Origin: Salinispora mooreana
GTDB lineage: Bacteria > Actinomycetota > Actinomycetes > Mycobacteriales > Micromonosporaceae
DNA length: 62,983 nucleotides
NCBI RefSeq assembly: GCF_000379065.1
Contig: NZ_KB900614.1
Span: 2,761,030-2,824,012, forward strand
Reading direction: 5' to 3'
Below the pieces are notes generated by a model that was not told where the DNA came from, ran no database searches, and saw only the letters and a program-made list of their open reading frames with translations. Both the position numbers and the translations under genes were made by a program. Positions 24,027 to 31,961 of this stretch are shown here, piece after piece. Position 1 is the first letter of the stretch, and every line of letters starts with the position of its first letter.

Positions 24027-24433
24027 TCGTCGTCTCCTGGATGCTCGGTTTGGTGCCGCCAGCGGCGCCGGGTGGAATCCGCTGGTGGCGGGGTCGTTGC
24101 ATCCACGCTCACCTTCGCGTCGGCATCAAGTCGTGGGTGGTCGTCGGTTGAAGCGGGGTTCCCGACCAGCAGGAGTTGGAGGAGGCCGGCGACCGGGACG
24201 ATGATGCGGCTGCCTGCCCGGATCAGCGGTACGGGGAACTGGTCGGTGGCGGCGAGCCGGTACGCCTGGGATCGGCTGATCCCGAGCACCGAGGCGGTGG
24301 TGGCGAGGGTGGTGGTGACGCCGAGGGCACGGATGCGCTCGATCGTCCACACCTCCCCGACGCCGGGCGCGGTGGTGGTGCTGTCGGTCGTGGTGTAGGT
24401 GATCTTGTCAGCGTGATTGGTGAGGCTGTTCAT
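24023..24433 (-). CDS. Excisionase-like winged-helix DNA-binding protein
   Basis: This 136-residue protein starts at ATG 24433. The central region SVLGISRSQAYRLAATDQFP then RAGSRIIVPVAGLLQLL is the MerR/AlpA-type winged helix of excisionases. The ends are low-complexity and Thr/Pro rich. The gene overlaps both the integrase (four bases) and the upstream DUF2637 gene, so all three are one transcript. The expected role is directing the neighbouring integrase towards excision. Confidence 0.8.
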   Translation of the reverse strand: MNSLTNHADKITYTTTDSTTTAPGVGEVWTIERIRALGVTTTLATTASVLGISRSQAYRLAATDQFPVPLIRAGSRIIVPVAGLLQLLLVGNPASTDDHPRLDADAKVSVDATTPPPADSTRRRWRHQTEHPGDDE

Positions 24434-25322
24434 GATCAGGTTTCTCCTGGTTACGAGAGGGATAGCTGTGCGGTAGGAACGGATCGCTCCCGTCTGGGTC
24501 GACCGGCGCAGGGGTGGCTGCTCCGCCGCCGCTGCGCCGGTCCGGTGACAGAGGCGGTGGCGTCGGGTTCGTTGGCATGACCGGTTCCACGATCAGCTCG
24601 GGTGGTGCCGACGACTCGGCCTTGAGGGTCTTGAGGAGTTCGGATACTCGGGTGTTGGACACTGTGTGACCGGCAGCGCGCAGCGCTTCGGCGAGTCCGG
24701 CCCGGGTCAGTGCCTGCCCGTTCGCGGCGAGCCGGTCCCGAACCTTGCGCGCCGCCGGCAGCAGCTCGCCAACATCGGCGGACGGCTGCGCGGACCGTCC
24801 CCGGTCCGCTCGCTGCCGGTTCCGTCCGCCGTGTCGGCGACGGGCATCCGGTGAGCGGACGGTCCGGGTCCTGGACCGCTCCCCCGCCGTGGTAGCGGTC
24901 CGGGTGGCCTCATCTGGTCCGCTGTCCGCAACGGTCCGCCCGGCCTCATCCGGTTGGTAGTCCGCTACCGCCACGGCAGGGGCGGGTGTGGCGGCGCTGG
25001 TCCGGCCGAGGGCGATCTTGACCATGACGAGGAATCCGAGCGCGGGTACGGCGGCGGCGATCCAGCCGATGATCGAGGGTTCGGCCTCGACGACCTGCGC
25101 TGCCAGGGACAGGGTGACGGCGCAGGCCAGCACGGTGGCGGGGAACACGGTGGAGGTGTGGGCGCGTTTGCGGCGGCGCAGTTCCAGGCCAGAGGCGATG
25201 GACATCAGTTCCAGGACGATCGCGTCGGCCCAGGCCAGCCAACCGGGTTGGCCGTGCGCGGCGGCCACGTTATGCACGTGGGTGAAGCTGGCCGCCCCCG
25301 CTGCGCCGCCGATGGCCAGCAT
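24408..25322 (-). CDS. DUF2637-family membrane protein, N-terminus probably shifted
   Basis: As read from ATG 25322 the protein is 304 residues: about three hydrophobic segments (WADAIVLELMSIASGLEL region, VFPATVLACAVTLSLAAQVV, IIGWIAAAVPALGFLVMVKI), a basic disordered middle, and a C-terminal module LAEALRAAGHTVSNTRVSEL. Family members normally start one helix earlier. An ATG with GAGGAGG spacing sits at 25404, but its frame stops at 25354. The missing start of the first helix (VEGIVQVVIML) lies in this gene's frame without a start codon. A single indel between 25355 and 25400 would explain this, so the gene may be impaired. Confidence 0.65.
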   Translation of the reverse strand: MLAIGGAAGAASFTHVHNVAAAHGQPGWLAWADAIVLELMSIASGLELRRRKRAHTSTVFPATVLACAVTLSLAAQVVEAEPSIIGWIAAAVPALGFLVMVKIALGRTSAATPAPAVAVADYQPDEAGRTVADSGPDEATRTATTAGERSRTRTVRSPDARRRHGGRNRQRADRGRSAQPSADVGELLPAARKVRDRLAANGQALTRAGLAEALRAAGHTVSNTRVSELLKTLKAESSAPPELIVEPVMPTNPTPPPLSPDRRSGGGAATPAPVDPDGSDPFLPHSYPSRNQEKPDHEQPHQSR

Positions 25323-25541
25323 GATGACGACCTGGACGATGCCCTCGACGCGGCTATCGCGCGGACTGCCGTCCGGGGCAGGGACCGGCGTTGTCGTGGC
25401 CCATCACCTCCTCAACGATTGGTGCTCTCACGGGTCTGTCAGCGCCGACCGCGCTGCTCACGACAGATCCGTGACAGACGCCGGCCGTTGATGTCCGCTC
25501 CGCCGCGGAGGTACTGTCCACGGCCGTCGTGCCGTCGCCGA

Positions 25542-26429
25542 TCACGCAGCCGCACCCGCCCGGCCGGAGGCGTCAACGGCATACCCGGCCAGATCTGCCA
25601 GCCGCAGCCGCGGCCCTTCCCGGCCGGCCACGGCCCACACCGCCGCTGCCGGGCCGAGGCCCGTCGTCGCGGCGTGGTCGCGGGCCCCGGTGGCGACCGG
25701 CACCGCCAGCGGCACGTCGGTCAGCACGCGGCGTAGGTTGCGCTCTCGGGCAGCCGAGTGCAGCCAGAACAGCACCGGCCACGCCCGCCCGATCGTGCCG
25801 AAAAGCTCCCGATAGCCGTCCACCTTGCCGGCCAGGATCGACAACTGCTCGGCGCCGGTGTCGTACTCGACGAAGAACGGCACCTCGACATCATTCTCGA
25901 CCCACCGGCCGTAGCCGTCCGGGCGAACCCTCGGCTGATACGCCCGCACCAGCCCCGGATCCTGGCGGCTGGTGAACGTCCCGGCACGCTGGCACACCAT
26001 CTCCGGCAACCACTCGATCAAGCCGGTGTCCGGATGAGTACGGGCGTGGCCGGCCAGGTCAGTGAAGAAGCCGTTCACCCCGAGGCGGTGAGAGAGGCTG
26101 CGGGTGGAGGTCCAGCGTCGCCGTTCCACCCGGGCGTGGTCGCGCCGGGGTGGGCGTTCGTCGCGGCTGGCGGCGACGACCTCAGCGCCGAGTTGGTCGA
26201 TGACGTAGTGGTACGGGTAGGAGCCGCCGTCGGCCCGTTGCGGTCGGAACCGAGCGACGAGGCGCAGCCGATACAGAGTCCGCAGCCGCCGCTGGCAGAA
26301 ATCAAGGGATGGGAACAGTGCCTGGGCGATCTGGAACGACGTCAGCACGCCGTGGTCGTAGAGCCAGCCCAGCAGGACCCGGTCACGATCGGTCAGCTGC
26401 GACTGGACCCGCAGAACCGGATCATCCAT
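25542..26429 (-). CDS. Replication-relaxation family protein (E2)
   Basis: This 295-residue protein starts at ATG 26429 after AGGAGG. The winged-helix region has RVLLGWLYDHGVLTSFQIAQ and LFPSLDFCQRRLRTLYRLRL. The later part has FFVEYDTGAEQLSILAGKVD and WPVLFWLHSAARERNLRRVL. It is homologous to the E1 copy at 14940-15824 and to the fragment at 28215-28433, whose first 55 residues are almost the same. It lies upstream of the DUF2637/excisionase/integrase transcript, and is likely part of the same replication or transfer module. The 219-base gap 25323-25541 holds the displaced DUF2637 start. Confidence 0.8.
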   Translation of the reverse strand: MDDPVLRVQSQLTDRDRVLLGWLYDHGVLTSFQIAQALFPSLDFCQRRLRTLYRLRLVARFRPQRADGGSYPYHYVIDQLGAEVVAASRDERPPRRDHARVERRRWTSTRSLSHRLGVNGFFTDLAGHARTHPDTGLIEWLPEMVCQRAGTFTSRQDPGLVRAYQPRVRPDGYGRWVENDVEVPFFVEYDTGAEQLSILAGKVDGYRELFGTIGRAWPVLFWLHSAARERNLRRVLTDVPLAVPVATGARDHAATTGLGPAAAVWAVAGREGPRLRLADLAGYAVDASGRAGAAA

Positions 26430-27526
26430 CCACCATCACCTCCTCTCCGATACGTATGGCCTCCCAGGGGAGACCCGAGACAAGGACGGGTCTGTCGCAG
26501 CACAACCAGCCAGTGTTGACAGACGGGCTGACCTGCGGTGTGAGCGGGAAATGGGGGTCCGTTCGGGTGTCCGGCTGAAGACTGACCCCAACGGGGACGT
26601 CAACCCGGACCCCGCAACGGAGGTCAACACGGAATCTGTCAGCGTCACCGGCAGAAAGCCGGAACGCGGTGAGACAGGATGTACAGAGAACACAGAAGCT
26701 CCTTGGTCGAAAGAATGGGACGTCGACTGCCGTGACGCCATAGGTGTGCGCCGCCGCAGCCACCGCCGGGCGCGGGAGACGGCGGCAAGGCGCACTGTGG
26801 AGTTGTCAATGAACACGCCAACCGGCACACCGGCCGGCCCGAGGACGGATCGGGGCAGCAACAAGCCGACACGACCACCAGTGAGGTGGTCGCGGCAGCA
26901 GGAACAGCGGTCGCAGTTACGGAGGGCAAGCGGGCGGCAGCGTGCCGAGCCGGCAGCGGGCTCGTCTCAGCCTGGAACAGCTACTCCGGGAACCGTCGAC
27001 ATCACGACGGCCCGGTGGGGCGTCGACTCAACCCGCCGGAGAAAGATCCTTCATGGCGGCTCCCCTGTCACTCGACACCATCGACAGCCCGCCCACTCCC
27101 AAGCCTCCAACGGCCGGCGACGCTCCCGAAGGAGCGCCACCACCCCGGCCGATCGAACACGGCGGGCAGACCGTCACGCGGTCACGTTCGTATCAGTACG
27201 CCTCCGCCGGCAGCACCCTGTCAACCAACATCACCGACAGTCGATCACGGCTCTTCCGAACCCAGTAGGACGCGCTGGTACCCGTCAACCCGTACCGGTA
27301 TCCAGTGGTACAGATTCCCTGCCGAAAATGACAGAAAAATCCTGGCCCACCCGTTCCGCCATCTCACCTTGCGAGACAGCGCTCCCGCTAACCGAGCGGA
27401 CCAGGGTGCAGGTCGCCGAGGACCCCATCGGTGAGTCGGACCGGCACGGCTTCCCGCACCGAGTCGTACCCGGTGCGGCCGACGGGTCAGCACCGGCCCG
27501 CCGGGCGGCTCGGCTCGCGGTACACG
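26430..27526. other. 1.1-kb stretch without a convincing gene
   Basis: A long plus frame crosses this stretch and runs into the HAD gene, but its composition (Arg/Thr/Pro-rich) and lack of ribosome-binding sites argue against coding. It contains a hairpin at 26872-26892 (CGACCACC with GGTGGTCG, five-base loop) and the start-side region of the minus-strand replication-relaxation gene. It could hold the replication origin or transfer site of the element, but I see no iterons that prove this. Confidence 0.35.
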
Positions 27527-27555
27527 TTGATCCTGATGGGAGCACCAGGCACAAT
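27527..27555 (+). promoter_or_regulatory. Predicted promoter for the HAD gene, leaderless
   Basis: TTGATC (27527-27532) and CACAAT (27550-27555) are separated by 17 bases. Seven bases further on is GTG 27562, the predicted start of the HAD gene, which has no ribosome-binding site. The arrangement is that of a leaderless actinobacterial transcript. Confidence 0.5.
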
Positions 27556-27561
27556 CGCCGG

Positions 27562-28218
27562 GTGATCACGAGCGTATTCTTCGACGTGGGCGAGACCATC
27601 GTTGACGAGTCCCGGGAGTACGGCACCTGGGCGGACTGGCTCGGGGTGCCGCGCCACACCTTCTCGGCCGTCTTCGGGGCGATCATCGCTCGCGGCCTGG
27701 ACTACCGGGAGACGTTCCAGGTCTTCCGACCGGGCTTCGACCTGACCGAGGAACGGGAGCGCCGGACGGCGGCGGGCCAACCGGAGTCCTTCACCGAGGA
27801 AGACCTATACCCGGATGCGCGGCCGTGCCTGGCCGCGCTACGCGAGTCGGGGCTACAGGTCGGCCTCGCCGGCAACCAGACAGCGCGGGCGGAGACAATC
27901 CTGCGTGCCCTGGACCTACCGGTCGACGTGATCGGCACCTCGGACGGCTGGGGTGTGGAGAAGCCTTCCACCGCGTTCTTCGACCGCGTAATCACCGAGG
28001 CAGGATGCCCCGCCGACCAGGTGCTCTACGTCGGAGACCGGTTGGACAACGACATCCGGCCGGCGCAGGAGGCCGGTATCGCCACCGCCCTGGTCCGTCG
28101 CGGCCCGTGGGGTCACATCCTCGGCGACAAGACGGTCAGCGACCGATGCGTGTTCCAGCTCGACTCGCTGGCCGAGCTGCCTGACCTCGTACGCAAGCAC
28201 AACCAGTCGGCACGCTAA
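27562..28218 (+). CDS. HAD-superfamily hydrolase
   Basis: GTG 27562 is chosen because conserved sequence starts there: VFFDVGETIVDES gives the nucleophile Asp8 and a DxGxT-type motif I. Motif II/III follow (GLAGNQTARAE; VEKPSTAFFDRVI with Lys), and motif IV is YVGDRLDNDIRPAQEAG. The 218-residue product fits HAD-IA small-molecule phosphatases or haloacid dehalogenase-like enzymes, acting on phosphorylated sugars or nucleotides. It stands alone on the plus strand next to the minus-strand sugar/ligase operon, for which it could supply a phosphatase step. Translation is predicted to be leaderless. Confidence 0.85.
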   Translation: MITSVFFDVGETIVDESREYGTWADWLGVPRHTFSAVFGAIIARGLDYRETFQVFRPGFDLTEERERRTAAGQPESFTEEDLYPDARPCLAALRESGLQVGLAGNQTARAETILRALDLPVDVIGTSDGWGVEKPSTAFFDRVITEAGCPADQVLYVGDRLDNDIRPAQEAGIATALVRRGPWGHILGDKTVSDRCVFQLDSLAELPDLVRKHNQSAR

Positions 28219-28433
28219 CCACCCGGCAGCGCGGCCCGACTGGTAGTGAGGGCGGCAATGCGTTCGTCCAGCCGGTACAGGGTCCGCAACCGCCGCTGAC
28301 CGACGTCCAACGACGGAAACAAGGCGTTCGCGAGCTGGAACGACGTCCCGACACCGTGGTCATACAACCAGCCCAGCAACACCCGATCACGGCCGGTCAG
28401 CTGGGACTGGACCCGAAGGACCAGATCATTCAC
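28215..28433 (-). pseudogene. Truncated replication-relaxation gene
   Basis: From GTG 28433 the frame matches the first 55 residues of the protein at 25542-26429 (RVLLGWLYDHGVGTSFQLAN, LFPSLDVGQRRLRTLYRL), then leaves the family and stops after 72 residues. The DNA upstream is also shared: the CACCTCCT region and CCCAGGGGAGA occur in both. A segment covering the start region was duplicated, or a second element was mostly deleted. The end overlaps the HAD stop by four bases, which marks the deletion edge. Confidence 0.75.
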
Positions 28434-28553
28434 CGGCTACCACCTCCTTCCCAAGTAGGGAAAGCCCGCCCCAGGGGAGAGAACCAAGACCAGGCAGGGC
28501 GACGCGGCGGCGCAGCAGATCCAGGCACCCGCGGGGTCGACATCCCTATATTC

Positions 28554-29312
28554 CTATGTGGGAAGGTCGGCGTTGGCGAAGGCGCCGCCCATCCGGCGGT
28601 CGGCCAGCGGCCCGAGACCGGGGCATAGGCGGTCGGCGCTGTCGGCCGGCTGGTAGCCGAGGGCGTCCCAGCCAGTGCGCGGCCACCACGAATCGCGGTT
28701 GTCAGAAGTGCCGTACACCGTGAGGAACGGGGAGGTCAGGGGCCGGGTGGCGGCGGCGTACAGCAGGGCGGTGGCATCTCGGGGGCTCAGCCAGGTCGCA
28801 CGGTGACGGGGCTCGGTGGGGTGATCTCGGTAGCTACCGATACGGACGGCGACGACCTGCATGGTGGTCTTGTGGGCATAAAGGTGGCCCAGCGCCTCAG
28901 CGGTGACCTTGGATACCGCGTAGAAGCTGTCGGGGGCCAGCGGCGCCGTCGGGGCGCCGACGGGGTTCAGGCCGGTCACGTGGTGGCTGCTGGCCAGCAC
29001 CACCCGCCGCACCCGCTGGCGGCGGGCCGCCTCCAGGACGTGGTGGGTGCCGGTGACGTTGTGCTCCACCAACTCCGGGAACGGTCCCTCCTGGGTGATC
29101 CCCGCAAGATGCACGACGGCCGCGACGCCGGTGCTGGCCTTCTCGACCGCATCCAGGTCACGCAGGTCGGCCTGAACGAACTCGGCACCCGCAGGCAGCT
29201 CGACGGCACAAGCCCGCCGGTCAAGCAGCCGCAGCGACATCCCCTGGGCGGCCAGATCGGCCGCCAGCCGGGTGCCGATGCTCCCGGCGGCGCCCGTGAG
29301 CAGCAGCCTCAC
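28554..29312 (-). CDS. NAD-dependent epimerase/dehydratase (uronate-dehydrogenase-like)
   Basis: This 252-residue short-chain dehydrogenase has MRLLLTGAAGSIGTRLA (glycine motif, 1-17), LRDLDAVEKA, VVHLAGITQEGPF, SSHHVTG and the catalytic FYAVSKVTAE. It overlaps the CofE-like gene by four bases at its 5' end and is the last gene of the minus-strand operon. Short members with this pattern oxidise or epimerise sugars or sugar acids, and uronate dehydrogenases are the closest type I recall. The 120 bases between it and the truncated gene hold no further gene. Confidence 0.8.
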   Translation of the reverse strand: MRLLLTGAAGSIGTRLAADLAAQGMSLRLLDRRACAVELPAGAEFVQADLRDLDAVEKASTGVAAVVHLAGITQEGPFPELVEHNVTGTHHVLEAARRQRVRRVVLASSHHVTGLNPVGAPTAPLAPDSFYAVSKVTAEALGHLYAHKTTMQVVAVRIGSYRDHPTEPRHRATWLSPRDATALLYAAATRPLTSPFLTVYGTSDNRDSWWPRTGWDALGYQPADSADRLCPGLGPLADRRMGGAFANADLPT

Positions 29313-30037
29313 GGCCGGCGTTGAAGCATCGACACCACGCCCGCGTCACTGCTCTCGTAGGCGACGCCGCGCAGGACGGCGACCGGGGCCCCACGACCCC
29401 GCTGCCCGAGGATGATCCCGGCCGCCGCGGCGATCAGGTCGGTGAAGGTCTCCTCCTGCCGCTTACCGCCGTACTCCGTGACACGCAAAGGCCCCACGCC
29501 CGCCGCGCCGATCGAGATGACGGTCGCCCCACGCCGGTCGGCGCGACCGTCGGAGTCCGCGACCACCACCGCCACCTCCGCACCCGTGTGAGCGATCAAC
29601 GCGTCGCGCAGGGCGCGGGCGGAGGCGTCCGGATCCACCGGCAACAGCCACGCACCCCGCGGGCCGGCCCGGTCGATCCCAGCGGAGGTGAGCTGGAAGC
29701 CGAGCCGGTGCCGCGCGATGATCGGGCCCTTCTCGGTGGCCAGGAAGTAGCTGTCACTGGAATCCACGATCAGCTGCACGACCTCGGCAGGCTTGCCCGT
29801 GCGAGCGGACAACTCCAGCGCCTCCGGGCCAACGACGACACCGGCCAGGTCGACGTACCGCTTCTCCGCGACACTCACGGCCTTGGAAGCCACCACCACC
29901 ACATCCCCATCCTGCAACTCGATGCCAGTACAGGCCAAAACGCCGGTGATAGCGCCCGCCAGATCCGCACCCGGCTGGAGCTCGGGAAAAGGTTCCAGCG
30001 CGAAAGCGGAGAAACCGGAGGTCGGGATGGCGGTCAT
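29309..30037 (-). CDS. CofE-like coenzyme F420-0:L-glutamate ligase homologue
   Basis: I chose ATG 30037 because CAGGAG lies upstream. The 242-residue product has GDVVVVASKAVSVAEKRYVD, IARHRLGFQLTSAGIDRA and VVVADSDGRADRRG, followed by GKRQEETFTDLIAAAAG. This order matches the CofE family, which joins L-glutamate to F420-0 using GTP. The key acidic and metal-binding residues appear kept. In an operon with a glycosyltransferase, an adenosyltransferase and sugar enzymes, it more likely forms an amide bond in a secondary metabolite than serves F420 synthesis, though no cofC/cofD neighbours exist to test either idea. Confidence 0.75.
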   Translation of the reverse strand: MTAIPTSGFSAFALEPFPELQPGADLAGAITGVLACTGIELQDGDVVVVASKAVSVAEKRYVDLAGVVVGPEALELSARTGKPAEVVQLIVDSSDSYFLATEKGPIIARHRLGFQLTSAGIDRAGPRGAWLLPVDPDASARALRDALIAHTGAEVAVVVADSDGRADRRGATVISIGAAGVGPLRVTEYGGKRQEETFTDLIAAAAGIILGQRGRGAPVAVLRGVAYESSDAGVVSMLQRRP

Positions 30038-31092
30038 CGTCGGGCTCCTGCGGGAGTGAGGACAGCGGTGCACAGGCGGGCGTGTCCGGCGGCGAGTGTC
30101 TCGGCCCGCTGCCGTGTGCTGGCGCGTGGTCCCCTGGTCAACCAGTCGGTCACGCGCCGTAGGTAGTGCGGCCACAGCTGACGGGCCGCGTCGCGCACTG
30201 GTGTACCGGAGTTGACGGTGCGCCAGGCGTCCGCGACGGGCTCTGGCCATGGGTGTTCATCGTATCCGCCGGGATACGGGCCAAAGCTGTCCAGCGTGGT
30301 GAGCATGTCCGAAAGGCGGGCGGATTCCAGGGTGCGGTCGGCAACCCGGTAGTGCGCCGTCGCACCGTCTGACGTGGCCGGTGGCGGTTTACCTGTCCTG
30401 GTCAGGTGCAGCAGGACTGGGACAGCCTGGTGATAGATGGCCGCCAGGTGAGGAAAGGACCCGGCGTGCTGTTTGGGCTGGTCGAATCGCACGGAGGCGA
30501 TGGGCCCGGCGGTGGCGGCGGTCAGCAGCAGGAATGCGTCGATGCCGTAGCCGTCCACGCACGCCGAAAGCTCTGCAGGCAGTGCCCGGGCAGCGCGGAG
30601 GGCGGCGTCCAGGGCGGGTCGGGAGAGGGCGAGGTCCCCGGCGAGCGGCTGGGGCACGTCGTGGCCGGTGGTAGCGGCGATAAGGGGTCGGGCAAGGTGG
30701 TTGGTGAGGTTGGCTTCGTCCCAGTGCCGCGGGTAGTCCGCGACTGCTATGGCGGCCCCAGCCCGTACGCGGTCCAGTAGCGCGGCGTAGACGGCCGGGT
30801 CGGGGCCCCGGGTATCGGTGTCCGCGATCAGTACGGCATCGATGCCGGTGAGGTCCGGAAGGTGGGCTGCGGCCAGGATCTGGGCACCCTTGCCTCGGAC
30901 CAGGCCGGTCAGCGGCACCTTGGCCGCCCGGGTGGCGGTGGTGGTGAATTGGTCGGCGGTCGCCAGGGTGTCGGAGGCGTCGGCGTGGACGATGATGGAC
31001 CGGTGCTCGGCGAGCGCGGTGTCAACGGCGGTGGTGACCGCGGCGATGGTGGCTGGCTCGTTGCGGCTGGGCAGGATCGCGGCGGAGTTCAT
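30034..31092 (-). CDS. Family-2-like (GT-A) glycosyltransferase
   Basis: This 352-residue protein begins SAAILPSRNEPATIAAVTTA, a typical GT-A nucleotide-sugar-binding start. It has VRGKGAQILAAA and the metal-binding acidic motif VLIADTDTRGPDP (residues about 86-98). The layout resembles glucosyl-3-phosphoglycerate synthase and mannosylglycerate-synthase-type enzymes. YGIDAFLLLTAA is a family-like downstream element. It overlaps both neighbours by four bases. The likely role is glycosylation of an acid or phospho-acid acceptor; the sugar donor is unknown. Confidence 0.72.
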   Translation of the reverse strand: MNSAAILPSRNEPATIAAVTTAVDTALAEHRSIIVHADASDTLATADQFTTTATRAAKVPLTGLVRGKGAQILAAAHLPDLTGIDAVLIADTDTRGPDPAVYAALLDRVRAGAAIAVADYPRHWDEANLTNHLARPLIAATTGHDVPQPLAGDLALSRPALDAALRAARALPAELSACVDGYGIDAFLLLTAATAGPIASVRFDQPKQHAGSFPHLAAIYHQAVPVLLHLTRTGKPPPATSDGATAHYRVADRTLESARLSDMLTTLDSFGPYPGGYDEHPWPEPVADAWRTVNSGTPVRDAARQLWPHYLRRVTDWLTRGPRASTRQRAETLAAGHARLCTAVLTPAGARR

Positions 31093-31961
31093 CCGGCCTC
31101 CTTGGTCAGCAGGTCAGCGGCGGTGTCCGGATCGGGGGCGTATAGGTAGTCGAACTGGCCAACGGCGAGCCGGGCGATGAGGTGGCTGCGCCAGCGGGCC
31201 AGGGCGGGGCTGTCCAGGGGCCACACCGGTCCGTATGGCACGCCGGCCACGCCGGTGATGGGGGTGGGAAGGCCGGAGATGTAGCGGCCCAAGGTCTCGT
31301 GCAGTCGCAGCCGCTCGTTTACCGACAGCGGCACGGCAGGCGTCAGCGACGCGGTGTCGAGCGCAGGGTGGACGGCCATGCGCACAACCCGGGCAAGCGG
31401 GGCCAGGCCGGTCGCGAACGGTTCCAGGGCGAGCTGAGGCTTGGGCGCGAGCGGCCGAGCGGGGTCGCGGATAGCGGCGGTAGGTTTGCCGGGCCACACC
31501 GACACCCGACCATCGTCGCTCTCGCCAAGGACGACCACGTCATCTCCGGCATGGGTCCATCCCTGCGCCGCGAGGGCGAGTGCGGTTGATGTCTTGCCTG
31601 CCCCCTTCGCGCCGAGTAGTAGTACGGCCTGCCCGTCGGGCGCGATCAGCGCTGTGGCATGCACGGTGGCCTTGCGCTGGTGCTGGCGTGCACGTTCGAA
31701 CGCGGTGTAGGTGACGTAGGCGAGAGAGTTCGAGGCGGCCACGTGTGCCGGTAGCCGGAGGCGCACGGTGACCGCCGCGACGGTGACGGCCGCGGCCCCC
31801 GTGGTGACTTCGACGTCCACGGCTTCCGTGGCGGGATCTGCTGTCAGGGTCCAGCCGCCGGGCAGGGCCCGGCTGGCGGCCTGCGCCGCGGTGGTGTCCA
31901 GGTACTCGGGCAAGGCGAGGCGGGCGGAGATGTGGCCAGTGACGAGCCGGTGCACGGTCAT
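31089..31961 (-). CDS. HPr-kinase-like P-loop protein
   Basis: This 290-residue protein has a central P-loop VLLLGAKGAGKTSTALALAA (about 114-133), then WTHAGDDVVVLGE, the Walker-B-like region of HprK/P-type serine kinases. The N-terminal part (about 1-100) is beta-rich. There is no HPr partner or PTS gene nearby. HprK-like proteins in biosynthetic clusters phosphorylate peptides or small molecules; here the target may be a sugar or the operon's intermediate. It is translationally coupled to both neighbours. Confidence 0.72.
   Translation of the reverse strand: MTVHRLVTGHISARLALPEYLDTTAAQAASRALPGGWTLTADPATEAVDVEVTTGAAAVTVAAVTVRLRLPAHVAASNSLAYVTYTAFERARQHQRKATVHATALIAPDGQAVLLLGAKGAGKTSTALALAAQGWTHAGDDVVVLGESDDGRVSVWPGKPTAAIRDPARPLAPKPQLALEPFATGLAPLARVVRMAVHPALDTASLTPAVPLSVNERLRLHETLGRYISGLPTPITGVAGVPYGPVWPLDSPALARWRSHLIARLAVGQFDYLYAPDPDTAADLLTKEAG

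Noticed and set aside
26551..27561. Long N-terminal extension of the HAD protein
   Set aside because: The extension is Arg/Thr/Pro-rich without family features; conserved sequence and a promoter-like pair place the start at 27562.
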